Notes: a model not told the origin generated them from the letters alone. A stretch of DNA of 64,000 nucleotides from Levilactobacillus brevis (GCA_003666485.1 CP032931.1:2728001-2792000), one strand, 5' to 3'. Shown: positions 17,837 through 26,259, numbered from the stretch's first letter. Program-made: numbers and translations.

Positions 17837-18101
17837 GGCAAATACAGTAAGGTTGGCGGAGCTAGTTCGACTTAAATGGAACGATAACATCTGACTTATC
17901 AATCGTTAACCAACTCACACTTTTAAGAATATGCCTAATTTACCCACTTCCAGAACTCGTGACAATCACGAAAATAATCATGGTTTGGAAGCGAGGTCAG
18001 CGACTAAATCAACTTATTTTTCAAGCGGCTTATTCGGTGATAAACAGTGACCTGAGCCGGTTATAGGTTACCGCCGTTATCACACTGAACGATATATGGC
18101 G
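17837..18101. other. Intergenic region upstream of the EAL gene
   Basis: About 265 bp of more A+T-rich sequence. I see no gene, repeat-family member or recognised RNA. Confidence 0.4.
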
Positions 18102-18129
18102 TTGCACTTTTTAAGAAATGCGGTAGAAT
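18102..18129 (+). promoter_or_regulatory. Probable promoter of the EAL gene
   Basis: -35 TTGCAC (18102-18107) and -10 TAGAAT (18124-18129) with a 16-bp spacer. AAAGGAGTGG follows just before the ATG at 18174. Confidence 0.5.
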
Positions 18130-18173
18130 GAAACTAAACTCACGTGTAGAGAGGCAAAAGGAGTGGATCGGTT

Positions 18174-18821
18174 ATGTATCGTTTCTTTGTACAACCACAA
18201 ATCAATCAAGATGACCACCGTGTCTTTGGCTACGAAGTTCTGTTGCGTAAACAGGAAGACGATAATTGGGTTCTCCCCCACCACTTCACGGATATTTCCG
18301 TAGCCGATCAAGCGAAACTTCTTGAAGAGACGGCCGCTTCATTGAAGACCGCCGTCAACAATCAGGTACTCGCGTTCAATCTCAACAATCAGCAGTTGCG
18401 ACATCCCCTAACCCTAGGGACCGTGATTGCGCTCAAGAAGCGCATCACACCAGCCGCCTTAACGATTGAGTTAACAGAAGCCCCGACGCTAGACGAAATG
18501 AAGCAGTTCAGTCTGGCCGTACACCAATATGGCATCGGCCTGGTGCTCGATGACGTTGGTACGGGATCGAACACCTACCAAAACATTCGCGACTTATTAC
18601 CATTTGTCGACGAGATCAAATTCGCCATGCAAAACTTACGAATGAGCGGTGAAAATGACTTGATTCCTGCCAGTCTGGCCTTCTGGGCACAAATCGCTCG
18701 CGAATATCGGTTGCGGTTGATTCTGGAAGGCGTCGAGGACGCTGACGACCAAGCTTTGGCCAAGCAATTCGGTATTACGTTGCATCAAGGCTACTTATAC
18801 GGTAAACCAAGTTTAGTTTAA
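18174..18821 (+). CDS. EAL-domain protein, probable c-di-GMP phosphodiesterase
   Basis: This 215-aa cytosolic protein is a stand-alone EAL domain that would hydrolyse cyclic di-GMP to pGpG. Signature positions appear as 'YEVLLRKQ' (the EALLR motif with V for A), 'FNLNNQQL', 'IELTEAP', 'LDDVGTGSN' (DDFGTG), 'EIKFAMQNL', 'LEGVED' and 'HQGYLYGKP'. The key acidic and Lys residues appear to be in place, so activity is plausible although several motifs deviate by one residue. Excellent ribosome site AAAGGAGTGG. A diguanylate cyclase gene lies 166 bp downstream, which suggests a paired c-di-GMP module. Confidence 0.9.
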   Translation: MYRFFVQPQINQDDHRVFGYEVLLRKQEDDNWVLPHHFTDISVADQAKLLEETAASLKTAVNNQVLAFNLNNQQLRHPLTLGTVIALKKRITPAALTIELTEAPTLDEMKQFSLAVHQYGIGLVLDDVGTGSNTYQNIRDLLPFVDEIKFAMQNLRMSGENDLIPASLAFWAQIAREYRLRLILEGVEDADDQALAKQFGITLHQGYLYGKPSLV

Positions 18822-18826
18822 CTTAA

Positions 18827-18872
18827 CTGGACGTCCCTGCTAACTTTTAGCAGCTGAACGCCCAGTTTTTTT
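18827..18872 (+). terminator. Terminator of the EAL gene
   Basis: CTGG and CTGCTAA pair with TTAGCAG and CCAG in a hairpin with an internal mismatch, followed by TTTTTTTG. The next gene therefore likely has its own promoter. Confidence 0.75.
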
Positions 18873-18987
18873 GTCCAAATTGGCGTAACTGTTATATTTT
18901 AATGTAATAATAATTATATAGAGTTAACATATACTGTAAGAAAGTGTCGGCTTTTAGCTGATACAATAGATGGGAAGGCGTTTAGCA

Positions 18988-20118
18988 ATGACCTGGTCTC
19001 AATGGTTTGTCACTCCTGCAATCACCAGCCTGTTCTTCCTGCTGGGCGTGTTGACCCTTTATTGGTTTCTCACTAACCAAATCATTCGGTTCCTCAAAAA
19101 ACGCGGTCGCCACGCAGACACTGTCAAGATTCGCACCAACGTGGGGGTCGTCTACATGGTGCTGTTAAACCTAGGTGTTCAGCTGGCCGTCAACGGGACC
19201 ACTAACAGCTGGGTGTTTATTAACTTTCAAATATTTGCGATTGTCTTCGTCAGTTACTTCTTACAACTGAATGTTCGTCTCTGGGAATTGGTTGTCGCCG
19301 TACTCATGTTCATGGGCCTCAACGGGACCTTTACCTACTTACTCTCATGGCTGTACGCCATCGTACTGGTCGGCCTCTTCTACGTGATGAACATCGTCCG
19401 CAAACACCGTCACCACAGTTGGGTGGATTACCTGGACTATACGGTTGCTTCACTGGTGGGGTCAACCCTGCTCTGGGGCATCGTGGGTAGACGACTCAGT
19501 CTCTCTACCCCACTAGTCCTGTGGGAACTACTCTTTAGCTTCTTTATTTTGTCAATCATGTACGTCTACGTGGATTCCCTGATGAGTGGCGCGGCTACCC
19601 TGGCGCAACTGACGTATACCACTAACTATGATGAATTAACGAAGGTCAAGAACTATTTCTCCTTTAAAAATGACTTCAGTGAACTGTTCCAGCGTAGTAA
19701 GATCACCGCACAACCATTGACCTTGATGCTATTCGATATCGACCACTTCAAACGGGTCAACGATACCTATGGTCACTTGACGGGTGACTACGTATTGAGT
19801 CACACGGCTGCGCTGATCAGTATGCAGCTACAAGAAATCGACCCCCACCTACACCTCTACCGGACGGGTGGCGAGGAGTTCACGATTCTCTTCAACAATT
19901 ACACGACTGACCAAGCCAAGGTCCACGTCCAAGCAATTGCCGACAGTGTTCGTGAAGCTGAGTTCCAACACAATGGTAATAACATCCACGTCAGCATTTC
20001 CGTTGGCGTCACGCAGTTACAAACGGCAGACGAAGGCCAACTCGACGTCTACCGGCGCGCGGACCAGAGCCTGTACTTCTCAAAACGCAATGGTCGTGAT
20101 CAGGTCACATTTGGCTAA
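18988..20118 (+). CDS. GGDEF-domain membrane protein, probable diguanylate cyclase
   Basis: This protein of about 376 aa has six or more N-terminal hydrophobic segments (roughly the first 210 residues), which may sense a signal in the membrane. A cytosolic GGDEF domain follows: 'YDELTKVKNYFSF', 'LMLFDIDHFKRVNDTYGHLTGD' split over the metal-binding Asp, and the active-site loop 'RTGGEEF'. The inhibitory I-site R-x-x-D expected five residues before GGEEF is absent ('DPHLHLYRTGGEEF'), so classic product inhibition is unlikely. I chose the ATG at 18988 with GGGAAGG upstream; an earlier ATG at 18970 is possible. Confidence 0.92.
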   Translation: MTWSQWFVTPAITSLFFLLGVLTLYWFLTNQIIRFLKKRGRHADTVKIRTNVGVVYMVLLNLGVQLAVNGTTNSWVFINFQIFAIVFVSYFLQLNVRLWELVVAVLMFMGLNGTFTYLLSWLYAIVLVGLFYVMNIVRKHRHHSWVDYLDYTVASLVGSTLLWGIVGRRLSLSTPLVLWELLFSFFILSIMYVYVDSLMSGAATLAQLTYTTNYDELTKVKNYFSFKNDFSELFQRSKITAQPLTLMLFDIDHFKRVNDTYGHLTGDYVLSHTAALISMQLQEIDPHLHLYRTGGEEFTILFNNYTTDQAKVHVQAIADSVREAEFQHNGNNIHVSISVGVTQLQTADEGQLDVYRRADQSLYFSKRNGRDQVTFG

Positions 20119-20142
20119 AACAATAGCTTTTAACTGAATACC

Positions 20143-20188
20143 AAAAACGCTTGTCCCCTGCCTGATTGGCGGTGGGACAAGCGTTTTT
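20143..20188 (+). terminator. Terminator of the GGDEF gene
   Basis: AAAACGCTTGTCCC pairs with GGGACAAGCGTTTT, followed by TTCG. Both strands have flanking A/T runs. Confidence 0.87.
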
Positions 20189-20373
20189 CGTTTATAAAAA
20201 AGATTATAAGATTAATAGGGTGAATTACCCGGACGGTTATGGTAAAGTAGGCTTACCAAAAAAGATGGGTGGTGGCACCATGAATTTGTTTGGACAATCG
20301 CCAATACACGCGCAACGCCTCGCCATTTTATCAACCGTCGTCTTGAGTCGGTCGCTTCCTGTGAAACGCCCAC

Positions 20374-21201
20374 CTAACGTAAAATACCGAAACTGTAGCC
20401 CACTAAACCTAGAATGAAGACGCCGAGCAGCAGCCATAGTGGCTTGACGTGCCGGCGCAGTAACCAGACACAGCCCAGTGTCAGCAGTAAGGGAATCAGT
20501 CCTGGTAACAACTGATCCATCAGCGACTGTAGGGACAGTTCAGCGTGGTGGCTGGTGGCCACGATGGGGGCTAGTTTGACCCGCGTCCAGCGCGGAATAA
20601 TGGCCCCCATGACAAACATCCCCACGATGGAAGCCCCTAACGTCAGCTTTTGTAGCACCCCGCTACTAAGAAAAGTTACGACCTTAAGTCCCTGACGATA
20701 CCCCCATCGCTGCGCACACCAGCGAAAGGTCAGCCGCGCCAGGTTCCAACCAATAAAGAAGACTAACGGACCGACGATGCCAAAGCCGCTCAACGCCAGA
20801 CTCGCCGCAAACGCACTGAGAATTGGCCGCCACGTGCCCCACCAAACGGGGTCGGCCACGCCCGCCAGTGAGCCCATCATGCCCACTTTGACGGCACCGA
20901 TGTCATCCGCCGACACGGGCTTACCGTTGGCCCGGTCTTCTTCTAGCGATAACGTGACCCCGGTAATCAGTGACTGCATGTAAGGCATGGTATTGAAGAG
21001 TGCCAAATGCCGTTCGGCAGCTTGTCCGGCCTCAGTTTTGTCCGGATACAGTCGCCGAATCGCCGGAATCATTAAGTAACAGAAACCTAGATTTTGTAAC
21101 CGCGGATAGTTCCACGCCGCCTGTTCCCAACCCGACCGGCCAAAGACCCACAACTGATCCGTCAGCGTCAATTGCCGCGGTGTCGTATTTTTTGTCGTCA
21201 T
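20374..21201 (-). CDS. PTS mannose-family transporter subunit IID
   Basis: This 275-aa membrane subunit, with IIC, forms the sugar channel of a mannose/fructose/sorbose-type phosphotransferase system. It shows the EIID pattern: 'FNTMPYMQSLITGVTLSLEED', 'IGAVKVGMMGSLAGVADPVWWGTWRPI' and hydrophobic segments at the C-terminal half. I chose the ATG at 21201 with AGGAGGATG upstream. It is the last gene of the IIA-IIB-IIC-IID operon, 12 bp after IIC. I see no clear terminator after it. The sugar specificity cannot be read off. Confidence 0.93.
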   Translation of the reverse strand: MTTKNTTPRQLTLTDQLWVFGRSGWEQAAWNYPRLQNLGFCYLMIPAIRRLYPDKTEAGQAAERHLALFNTMPYMQSLITGVTLSLEEDRANGKPVSADDIGAVKVGMMGSLAGVADPVWWGTWRPILSAFAASLALSGFGIVGPLVFFIGWNLARLTFRWCAQRWGYRQGLKVVTFLSSGVLQKLTLGASIVGMFVMGAIIPRWTRVKLAPIVATSHHAELSLQSLMDQLLPGLIPLLLTLGCVWLLRRHVKPLWLLLGVFILGLVGYSFGILR

Positions 21202-21213
21202 CAACGCATCCTC

Positions 21214-22008
21214 CTAAAGATCATCTAATTCCCGGTCTAAGTCGTCCTCGGCACTCGGTGGCGTCGGTCCGTTTCCTGACTGCGAATCGTGTGGTGCTTG
21301 CAAGCGCAGATACAAAATGGCTAGTGCAACGCCGATCAGTCCCAGGGCCACTAGGCTGAGGTGACTGTCCGTGCCCAACGCAAAGCCAATGCAGAAAAAC
21401 GGCCACAGTTGCCGTGTCGCCATCATATTGATGACGATGGCAAAGCTGACGATGACTAACAGGCCGGCCGCCACGTGTAGGCCACCCCGAATCGTCGCCG
21501 GTAACGCCTGAAAACTCAGCTGAATCCACGCCGTTGGCAGAGCCATCAAGACCGCCGTGGGAATCATGACTCGCAAGCCTTGCAAAACCACACTACTGCG
21601 GTGTAACCAGTCAATTTTATGTAAGTTTCCCGCCGCGGCCGCCACATCAGCTTGGGCCACTAACGGAATGATCAAGTGCCGTAAGCCCCGCGTTAAGCCC
21701 TGCCCAATCAAGGCCAGAGGAATGGCTAGAATCACACCTGCGGCCACGGGCAGGTGCGCCGGGCCACTGACCCACCAAGCGGCAACAACGGCTGCTAGGG
21801 CCGGATCAGGCGCCACAGCCGCCCCGATGTTCATCCACCCCAGCGTCACCAGCTGTAGTGAGGCCCCCAGGGCGATGCCACTCACGAGATTGCCCGTCGC
21901 CAGGCCGACCAAGGTACAGGCCACGATGGGTTGGTGGAATTCCCACTCATCGACGACCCCCTCAATTCCTGCCAAAAAGGCAATGATTAAAATTCCCCAG
22001 ATGCTCAT
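21214..22008 (-). CDS. PTS mannose-family transporter subunit IIC
   Basis: This 264-aa integral membrane subunit has about eight hydrophobic segments and the EIIC hallmark near the start ('AFLAGIEGVVDEWEFHQPIV'), plus 'SLQLVTLGWMNIGAAVAPDPALAAV'. I prefer the ATG at 22008 because GAAAGGAAG is upstream; the frame is open to 22044 but there it runs into the intercistronic hairpin. It lies about 80 bp downstream of IIB, separated by a terminator-like hairpin. Confidence 0.92.
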   Translation of the reverse strand: MSIWGILIIAFLAGIEGVVDEWEFHQPIVACTLVGLATGNLVSGIALGASLQLVTLGWMNIGAAVAPDPALAAVVAAWWVSGPAHLPVAAGVILAIPLALIGQGLTRGLRHLIIPLVAQADVAAAAGNLHKIDWLHRSSVVLQGLRVMIPTAVLMALPTAWIQLSFQALPATIRGGLHVAAGLLVIVSFAIVINMMATRQLWPFFCIGFALGTDSHLSLVALGLIGVALAILYLRLQAPHDSQSGNGPTPPSAEDDLDRELDDL

Positions 22009-22047
22009 CCGTTGCTGACTTCCTTTCTCATCAATATGAGTCACCGC

Positions 22048-22092
22048 AAAAACACCCCGCTCAGGTGGGGGTGACCACCGAGTGAGGTGTTA
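22048..22092 (-). promoter_or_regulatory. Intercistronic terminator-like hairpin between IIB and IIC
   Basis: On the minus strand AACACC-TCACTC-GGTGG pairs with CCACC-TGAG-GGGTGT and ends in TTTTT. It lies within the PTS operon, right after the IIB stop. It could attenuate transcription into the membrane subunits, or act as an mRNA stability element. Confidence 0.6.
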
Positions 22093-22593
22093 CGACAAAC
22101 CCTTTTTAGCTGCTAACTTTAAAAACGCTTGTTTCCGATCTGTTGGTACCGTCTGGGCATAGACTTCGACGCCAGCCGCTTCGAGTTGCTTGGCCGCCGC
22201 AACGTCATTGGCATCAGCCGCAACGCTTGGTGTGAGCATGACCTTGCCAGCGGTATACGCCAGATTGCCGACGTTAACGCCGGTCGTGGTCAAATCAACA
22301 CCCTGCGCGGCCAACGCCGCCATCTCTGCCAACGTTTCCGTCAAAATAATAGGTTGAAACCCGTCAAAGCGCGCGTCTTGATAGATCTGAGCCATCTTGG
22401 CCAACGTAATTACATTGGCCTTGGCTTCGGCCGGCGCGGCTTGGGTAATCAGCACCTTACGCAATTGGTCTTGGGCCACGGCATCCGAGACGACCAAGAT
22501 GCGATTAGGCTGGACCGTCTTCGTCCACACCGTCGCAATCTGGCCGTGTAACAACCGGTTGTCGACTCTGGCCAATTTGATTGTCATCGTCAT
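22090..22593 (-). CDS. PTS mannose-family subunit IIB
   Basis: This 167-aa cytosolic subunit passes phosphate from IIA to the sugar. The phosphorylated His is in 'RVDNRLLHGQIATVW' near residue 16, a hallmark of the mannose-family IIB. The start ATG overlaps the IIA stop (ATGA), showing translational coupling. It ends before a terminator-like hairpin that separates it from IIC. Confidence 0.94.
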   Translation of the reverse strand: MTMTIKLARVDNRLLHGQIATVWTKTVQPNRILVVSDAVAQDQLRKVLITQAAPAEAKANVITLAKMAQIYQDARFDGFQPIILTETLAEMAALAAQGVDLTTTGVNVGNLAYTAGKVMLTPSVAADANDVAAAKQLEAAGVEVYAQTVPTDRKQAFLKLAAKKGLS

Positions 22594-23009
22594 AGTAAGT
22601 CATCATCTCCCGTATCCGTATGCAAGTCCAAATGCCGAATGCCACCCTGCGCGGCCCGTTCCAAGTGTGGAATCACTTCGGCCAGCGTCTGGCTCTGAAT
22701 CGACAGGGCTTCGATCAACATCGGTAAGTTGAGCCCGGCTACCAAACCGTACCGGTCGGGATGCTGGGCCACGACCCGGCTGGCAGCGTTAAATGGTGAG
22801 CCACCCCACAGGTCCACTAAGAATAGGAGCTCCGTAACGGGTTGCATATCGTCGATGGCGGCCTGATAATGATTCGCCAAGTCTTCGACACTTTCATCGG
22901 CTGCTAAGGTCACAGCCATCACTTTTGCTGTTTTACCGAAAATCATTTCGGCACTCTGTAAGATACCACGGGCAAATTCACCGTGGCTCGTGACGATTAT
23001 GGCGAGCAT
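22590..23009 (-). CDS. PTS mannose-family subunit IIA
   Basis: This 139-aa cytosolic subunit takes phosphate from HPr. The phosphorylated His is in 'IIVTSHGEFARGILQSAEMI' near residue 9, and 'LFLVDLWGGSPFNAA' is a typical later block. It is the first gene of the operon. A -10-like TATATT lies about 50 nt upstream. No LevR-type activator or sigma-54 promoter was seen nearby. Confidence 0.94.
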   Translation of the reverse strand: MLAIIVTSHGEFARGILQSAEMIFGKTAKVMAVTLAADESVEDLANHYQAAIDDMQPVTELLFLVDLWGGSPFNAASRVVAQHPDRYGLVAGLNLPMLIEALSIQSQTLAEVIPHLERAAQGGIRHLDLHTDTGDDDLL

Positions 23010-23073
23010 TCTGCCACCCCTTCATCAATTCCGCGAATTTTAAACTCTAAATTGCGTCTGCATTTAATATAGC

Positions 23074-23124
23074 ATAAAAAAGCGGTTCCAGCTAGCACTC
23101 CCGAAAAACGGTGAGTCCGGCTGG
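23074..23124 (-). terminator. Terminator of the HAD gene
   Basis: On the minus strand CCAGC...GACTC pairs with GAGT...GCTGG, followed by AACCGCTTTTTT. It lies a few bases after the stop codon and insulates the PTS operon. Confidence 0.65.
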
Positions 23125-23128
23125 CAGC

Positions 23129-23740
23129 TTACAGCAATTCCAGCATCGCGCTGGGCGTGATGAAGCTTACGTCCGGCTTGAAATCAGTTGGCGTCCGGCC
23201 GTTCCACGCCGCGAACCCAAAGGTGACATGCGCTGCGGCGGAGGCATCGGCGTCATACACCGTATCGCCCACGTACACGGTATTTTCCGGTTGTGCGCCC
23301 AGCCGTTTCATCGCCAGCAAAATGCCGTCCGGCGCTGGCTTGCCATGCGCAATGTCTTCAGCGACAACGGCTTGGCTAAAGTAGCCGTCGAGTCCGGCAC
23401 TGACCACATCGCGGTCGTATTCATACCGTTGCTTGGAGGTCATGATGGCCAACCCCGCACCCGCAGCCCGTAAATCGGCCAACGCTTGCTTGACCCCCGC
23501 ATAGACGGCAACGGTATCCCGGTATTCTTTCGTCCGCGGCCCCCACTCCGCTAAAATGCCATCAACATCTGCCAATTTCAGCCGAATCAAGGCATCACGA
23601 CTGGGAATGCCAAATGTCTTGGCCAGCTCCGCGTACTCCCGGTCGATTCCCCGGTCATGTAAAACGGCTTGCAGGGACTTCATGTACATGGCTTCGGTGT
23701 CTAAGAGGGTCCCATCAATATCAAAGATAAAATTTTTCAT
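23129..23740 (-). CDS. HAD-family phosphatase
   Basis: This 203-aa cytosolic hydrolase of the haloacid dehalogenase superfamily (subfamily IA, phosphoglycolate phosphatase/beta-phosphoglucomutase type) has motif I 'FDIDGTLLDT', motif II 'AIMTSKQ', motif III Lys in 'HGKPAPDG' and motif IV 'YVGDTVYDADA'. An alpha-helical cap follows motif I. A good ribosome site (AAGGAGA) precedes the ATG. It lies upstream of the PTS operon, but a terminator separates them, so a joint function is only suggested. The substrate is unknown. Confidence 0.9.
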   Translation of the reverse strand: MKNFIFDIDGTLLDTEAMYMKSLQAVLHDRGIDREYAELAKTFGIPSRDALIRLKLADVDGILAEWGPRTKEYRDTVAVYAGVKQALADLRAAGAGLAIMTSKQRYEYDRDVVSAGLDGYFSQAVVAEDIAHGKPAPDGILLAMKRLGAQPENTVYVGDTVYDADASAAAHVTFGFAAWNGRTPTDFKPDVSFITPSAMLELL

Positions 23741-23782
23741 GTAGACTGGTCTCCTTAGTTTTCAATCATTTCAATTTTCAAA

Positions 23783-23814
23783 GAAAAAAGGTGCGGCCAT
23801 CGCTGACCACACCC
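23783..23814 (-). terminator. Terminator of the MATE gene
   Basis: GGTGTGGTC / GGCCGCACC hairpin followed by TTTTTTC on the minus strand, a few bases after the stop codon. Confidence 0.8.
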
Positions 23815-23821
23815 TAGTTTA

Positions 23822-25300
23822 TCATGCTTTACCAGCGGACTCTAATTTTGGAGACGCTGAAACCGAATTAATCGGTACCAGGTCATTATCAGCTGCTGCA
23901 AGTGCTTCTGGATCTTTGCCCGCAGCCACGTCTTCAGCCCGTTGCAGGTTGCGTAGTTGCTTGACCGCCCGAATCCAAGAAGGAATCAGGATAGCACAAG
24001 AACCCAACCAGGCTAACGGTTCCGCCGAAACGGCCCCCGCATAACCTAAGGCTTCGACCATGAACAGGGCCGCGAAAACCCGCATGGTCAACTCGCCCAC
24101 TCCGGCTAAGGTCGGCAATACCCGGCGTCCCAACCCTTGGAGTGTGTTCCGAATGATAAATAGGACACTTAACAAAAGGTAGGTGCTCCCAATAATGTTG
24201 AAGTAAGTCTGAGATAACTGGATCACGTGCTCGTCGGCTGTCCCGATGATCAGTGTGACGATCGGCTTGCCGAGGAGAATGACCAACCCGCCCGCAAAGA
24301 CGGCGAAGCTCCCGGATAACCAGAGGGTCTTCTTGACCCCTTCCATGATACGACCGTACTTACCGGCACCAAAGTTCTGCGCCGCGAAGGTTGCCATGGT
24401 CACCCCGAAGGAAGACATCGGCAGTGAACACAGTTGGTCGACCTTGGAGGCCGCCGTGGAAGCAGCCACGGAGTCCGTCCCCAAGGAGTTCAAAGCGGCC
24501 TGCATGACCATCGTCCCAATCGCGATGATGGACAGCTGAAAGCCCATGGGCATCCCCGTGGAGAAATGTTGCCACAGCTCGTCGAAACCGAATTTAAAAT
24601 CTTCCCGCGAAATATGCAGCAGCGGGATGGAACGAACAATGTAGCCCACACACAACAGTGAGGCCACAACTTGAGAAATCACCGTTGCCCACCCGGCACC
24701 GGCAACTCCCATGTGGAAGACCAAAATGAATAATAATTCTAAAATCACGTTCACGACGGTCCCAATCACCAGGAAGATTAGCGGCGTCCGAGAATCACCC
24801 AGTGCCCGAATGATGTTAGATAACAGGTTAAAGGCCATCGACGCAAAAATCCCGGCAAAGATGGTACTGATGAAGATACGTGCGTTCGCAAAGATTGAAG
24901 CGGGCGTTTGCATTAACTTTAAGATAGGATCGACAAAGGTTAGTGACAGGACCGTCAGGACGATCGTCATTAAAATAGAGATAATGATGCTCGCCGCAAA
25001 TGACCGCCGCACACCCTTGTAGTCGCGGGCGCCAAAGCGTGTGGCCGTAATAATGGCCAGCCCCGCGGTCAGTCCCTGTGCAAATCCAATGATTAAGAAG
25101 TTGATCGAGCCAGTAGCCCCGACCGCGGCCAGCGCTTTAACACCAAGGGTTTGCCCCACGACCACTGTATCAGAGACGTTATATAATTGCTGGAATAAAT
25201 TACCAATCAATAATGGAATCGTGAAAAAGAAAATAAGTTTCAGGGAATTGCCCTTGGTTAAGTCGCTCGTATGCCGACCTCCTTCAGAATTTTTGGTCAC
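23822..25300 (-). CDS. MATE-family efflux transporter
   Basis: This 492-aa protein has twelve hydrophobic segments in the MATE layout, with 'FFFTIPLLIGNLFQQLYNVSDTVVVG' as the typical first helix and 'GMPMGFQLSIIAIGTMVMQAALN' starting the second half. Such proteins export drugs or metabolites using an ion gradient. The start is odd: the only ATG/GTG/TTG in frame near the N-terminus is the GTG at 25300, which has no ribosome site, while a perfect AAGGAGG lies inside the frame about 22 nt later, followed at a normal distance by ACG and no standard start codon. The true N-terminus is uncertain. Confidence 0.88.
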   Translation of the reverse strand: MTKNSEGGRHTSDLTKGNSLKLIFFFTIPLLIGNLFQQLYNVSDTVVVGQTLGVKALAAVGATGSINFLIIGFAQGLTAGLAIITATRFGARDYKGVRRSFAASIIISILMTIVLTVLSLTFVDPILKLMQTPASIFANARIFISTIFAGIFASMAFNLLSNIIRALGDSRTPLIFLVIGTVVNVILELLFILVFHMGVAGAGWATVISQVVASLLCVGYIVRSIPLLHISREDFKFGFDELWQHFSTGMPMGFQLSIIAIGTMVMQAALNSLGTDSVAASTAASKVDQLCSLPMSSFGVTMATFAAQNFGAGKYGRIMEGVKKTLWLSGSFAVFAGGLVILLGKPIVTLIIGTADEHVIQLSQTYFNIIGSTYLLLSVLFIIRNTLQGLGRRVLPTLAGVGELTMRVFAALFMVEALGYAGAVSAEPLAWLGSCAILIPSWIRAVKQLRNLQRAEDVAAGKDPEALAAADNDLVPINSVSASPKLESAGKA

Positions 25301-25672
25301 TCAAAATGACACAAGATAACAACTATAACGCGTTCACTGGTGCTTGTCACCAATTTTGTTTGCAAATGCCAGTAGTCGTCGATTTAATTTCCAATCTTAC
25401 GCTTCTCTTAAGGATTTTTGAAGACCCATTTTCAATGAAAACGATTGCGTGGTGAAAATGTTATCTGTTTGTCATGTTTCAGGCTAGATGGTCTTTGCCA
25501 TCCCCCACCCGTTTTTTCCGAGAACAGTGTAATTTCAATTTTTTCTGAATAACTCGCAACTACTTTCAAATAAACATTATCAGCACGAGTAACCCGGATG
25601 CAACATAGAAAAAAAGAAACTAGGCCATTATAATCAGCTTCTTTGGCTTATATCATACGAGGAGGATTAACG
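25301..25672. other. A+T-rich intergenic region upstream of the HicB-like gene
   Basis: About 370 bp, notably richer in A+T than the neighbours. A -10-like TATAAT lies at 25629-25634 and GAGGAGG just before the ATG at 25673. I looked for a HicA toxin frame (about 60 aa) and saw none. A cre-like TGAAAACGATTGCG (25435 region) has two mismatches to the CcpA consensus and is not reliable. Confidence 0.5.
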
Positions 25673-26119
25673 ATGTTAGTAACTTATCCTGCACTTTTTT
25701 ACTATGACGATTCTGTAGATACAAAATATTCAATTTACTTCCCAGATTTCAAGAACTCCAGTACACTAGGCACCGATATTTCAGATGCAATGTATATGGC
25801 TTCTGATTGGCTAGGCGTGACACTTGCCGGAAACCTTGAAGATGGTCTTGCTATTCCAAATCCATCAAATATAAACCGTCTCTCTTTAGACGGCGATGAC
25901 CCTTTCAAAGATGATCATGACTTTGATCTAGTCTACGACAAAGAAAAATCATTCATATCTATGGTTACCGTCAACGTTTCCAATTACCTAGACAATCAAA
26001 AACTGATTAAGAAAACGCTAACGATTCCCCGCTGGGCTGATACATTAGGTAAAGATATGAATTTAAATTTTTCAGAAACTTTGACTGATGCAATTGCTGC
26101 AAAGAAATTCATTGAATAG
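25673..26119 (+). CDS. HicB-like antitoxin-type protein (orphan)
   Basis: This 148-aa protein has the HicB layout: a partially degraded RNase-H-like N-terminal domain ('YSIYFPDFKNSSTLGTDISDAMYMASDWLGVTLA', split) and a C-terminal DNA-binding-like region ending 'KKTLTIPRWADTLGKDMNLNFSETLTDAIAAKKF'. In type II toxin-antitoxin systems HicB neutralises the HicA RNase. No HicA gene is visible on either side. The gene is more A+T-rich than its surroundings, which suggests acquisition. The ribosome site is GAGGAGG. Orphan HicB proteins may act as regulators; the role here is unknown. Confidence 0.85.
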   Translation: MLVTYPALFYYDDSVDTKYSIYFPDFKNSSTLGTDISDAMYMASDWLGVTLAGNLEDGLAIPNPSNINRLSLDGDDPFKDDHDFDLVYDKEKSFISMVTVNVSNYLDNQKLIKKTLTIPRWADTLGKDMNLNFSETLTDAIAAKKFIE

Positions 26120-26154
26120 GCATTCTTCTAAATAATAGCGCCTTAAAAGAATTG

Positions 26155-26199
26155 TGCCCTCCCTAATCATCTGAACAAATGACTAGGGAGGGGCTTTTA
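26155..26199 (+). terminator. Terminator of the HicB-like gene
   Basis: CCCTCCCTAATCAT pairs with ATGACTAGGGAGGG, followed by GCTTTTAC. Confidence 0.8.
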
Positions 26200-26212
26200 C
26201 TTTCCCGACTAA

Positions 26213-26242
26213 CAAAAAAGCCTCAACCAAAATGGTCAAGAC
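26213..26242 (-). terminator. Terminator of tRNA-Leu
   Basis: On the minus strand CTTGACC / GGTTGAG hairpin followed by GCTTTTTTG, 18 nt past the tRNA 3' end. Confidence 0.75.
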
Positions 26243-26259
26243 TTTCCGTAAACCTCTGA

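Noticed and set aside
20262..20282. T-box-like GGGTGGTGGCACC
   Set aside because: The T-box core needs GGGTGGNACCGCG; this has three extra bases, no GCG, no specifier stem and no terminator before a gene.
20166..20417. 83-codon plus-strand open frame after the GGDEF terminator
   Set aside because: It starts in the terminator stem, overlaps the end of the IID gene and has no domain.
23041..23110. Possible sigma-54 promoter ahead of the PTS operon
   Set aside because: A TGGAAC is present but the -12 GC element is missing at the right spacing, and no LevR-type activator gene is near.
25430..25452. CcpA cre-like site upstream of the HicB-like gene
   Set aside because: Two mismatches to the consensus at conserved positions; too weak to call.
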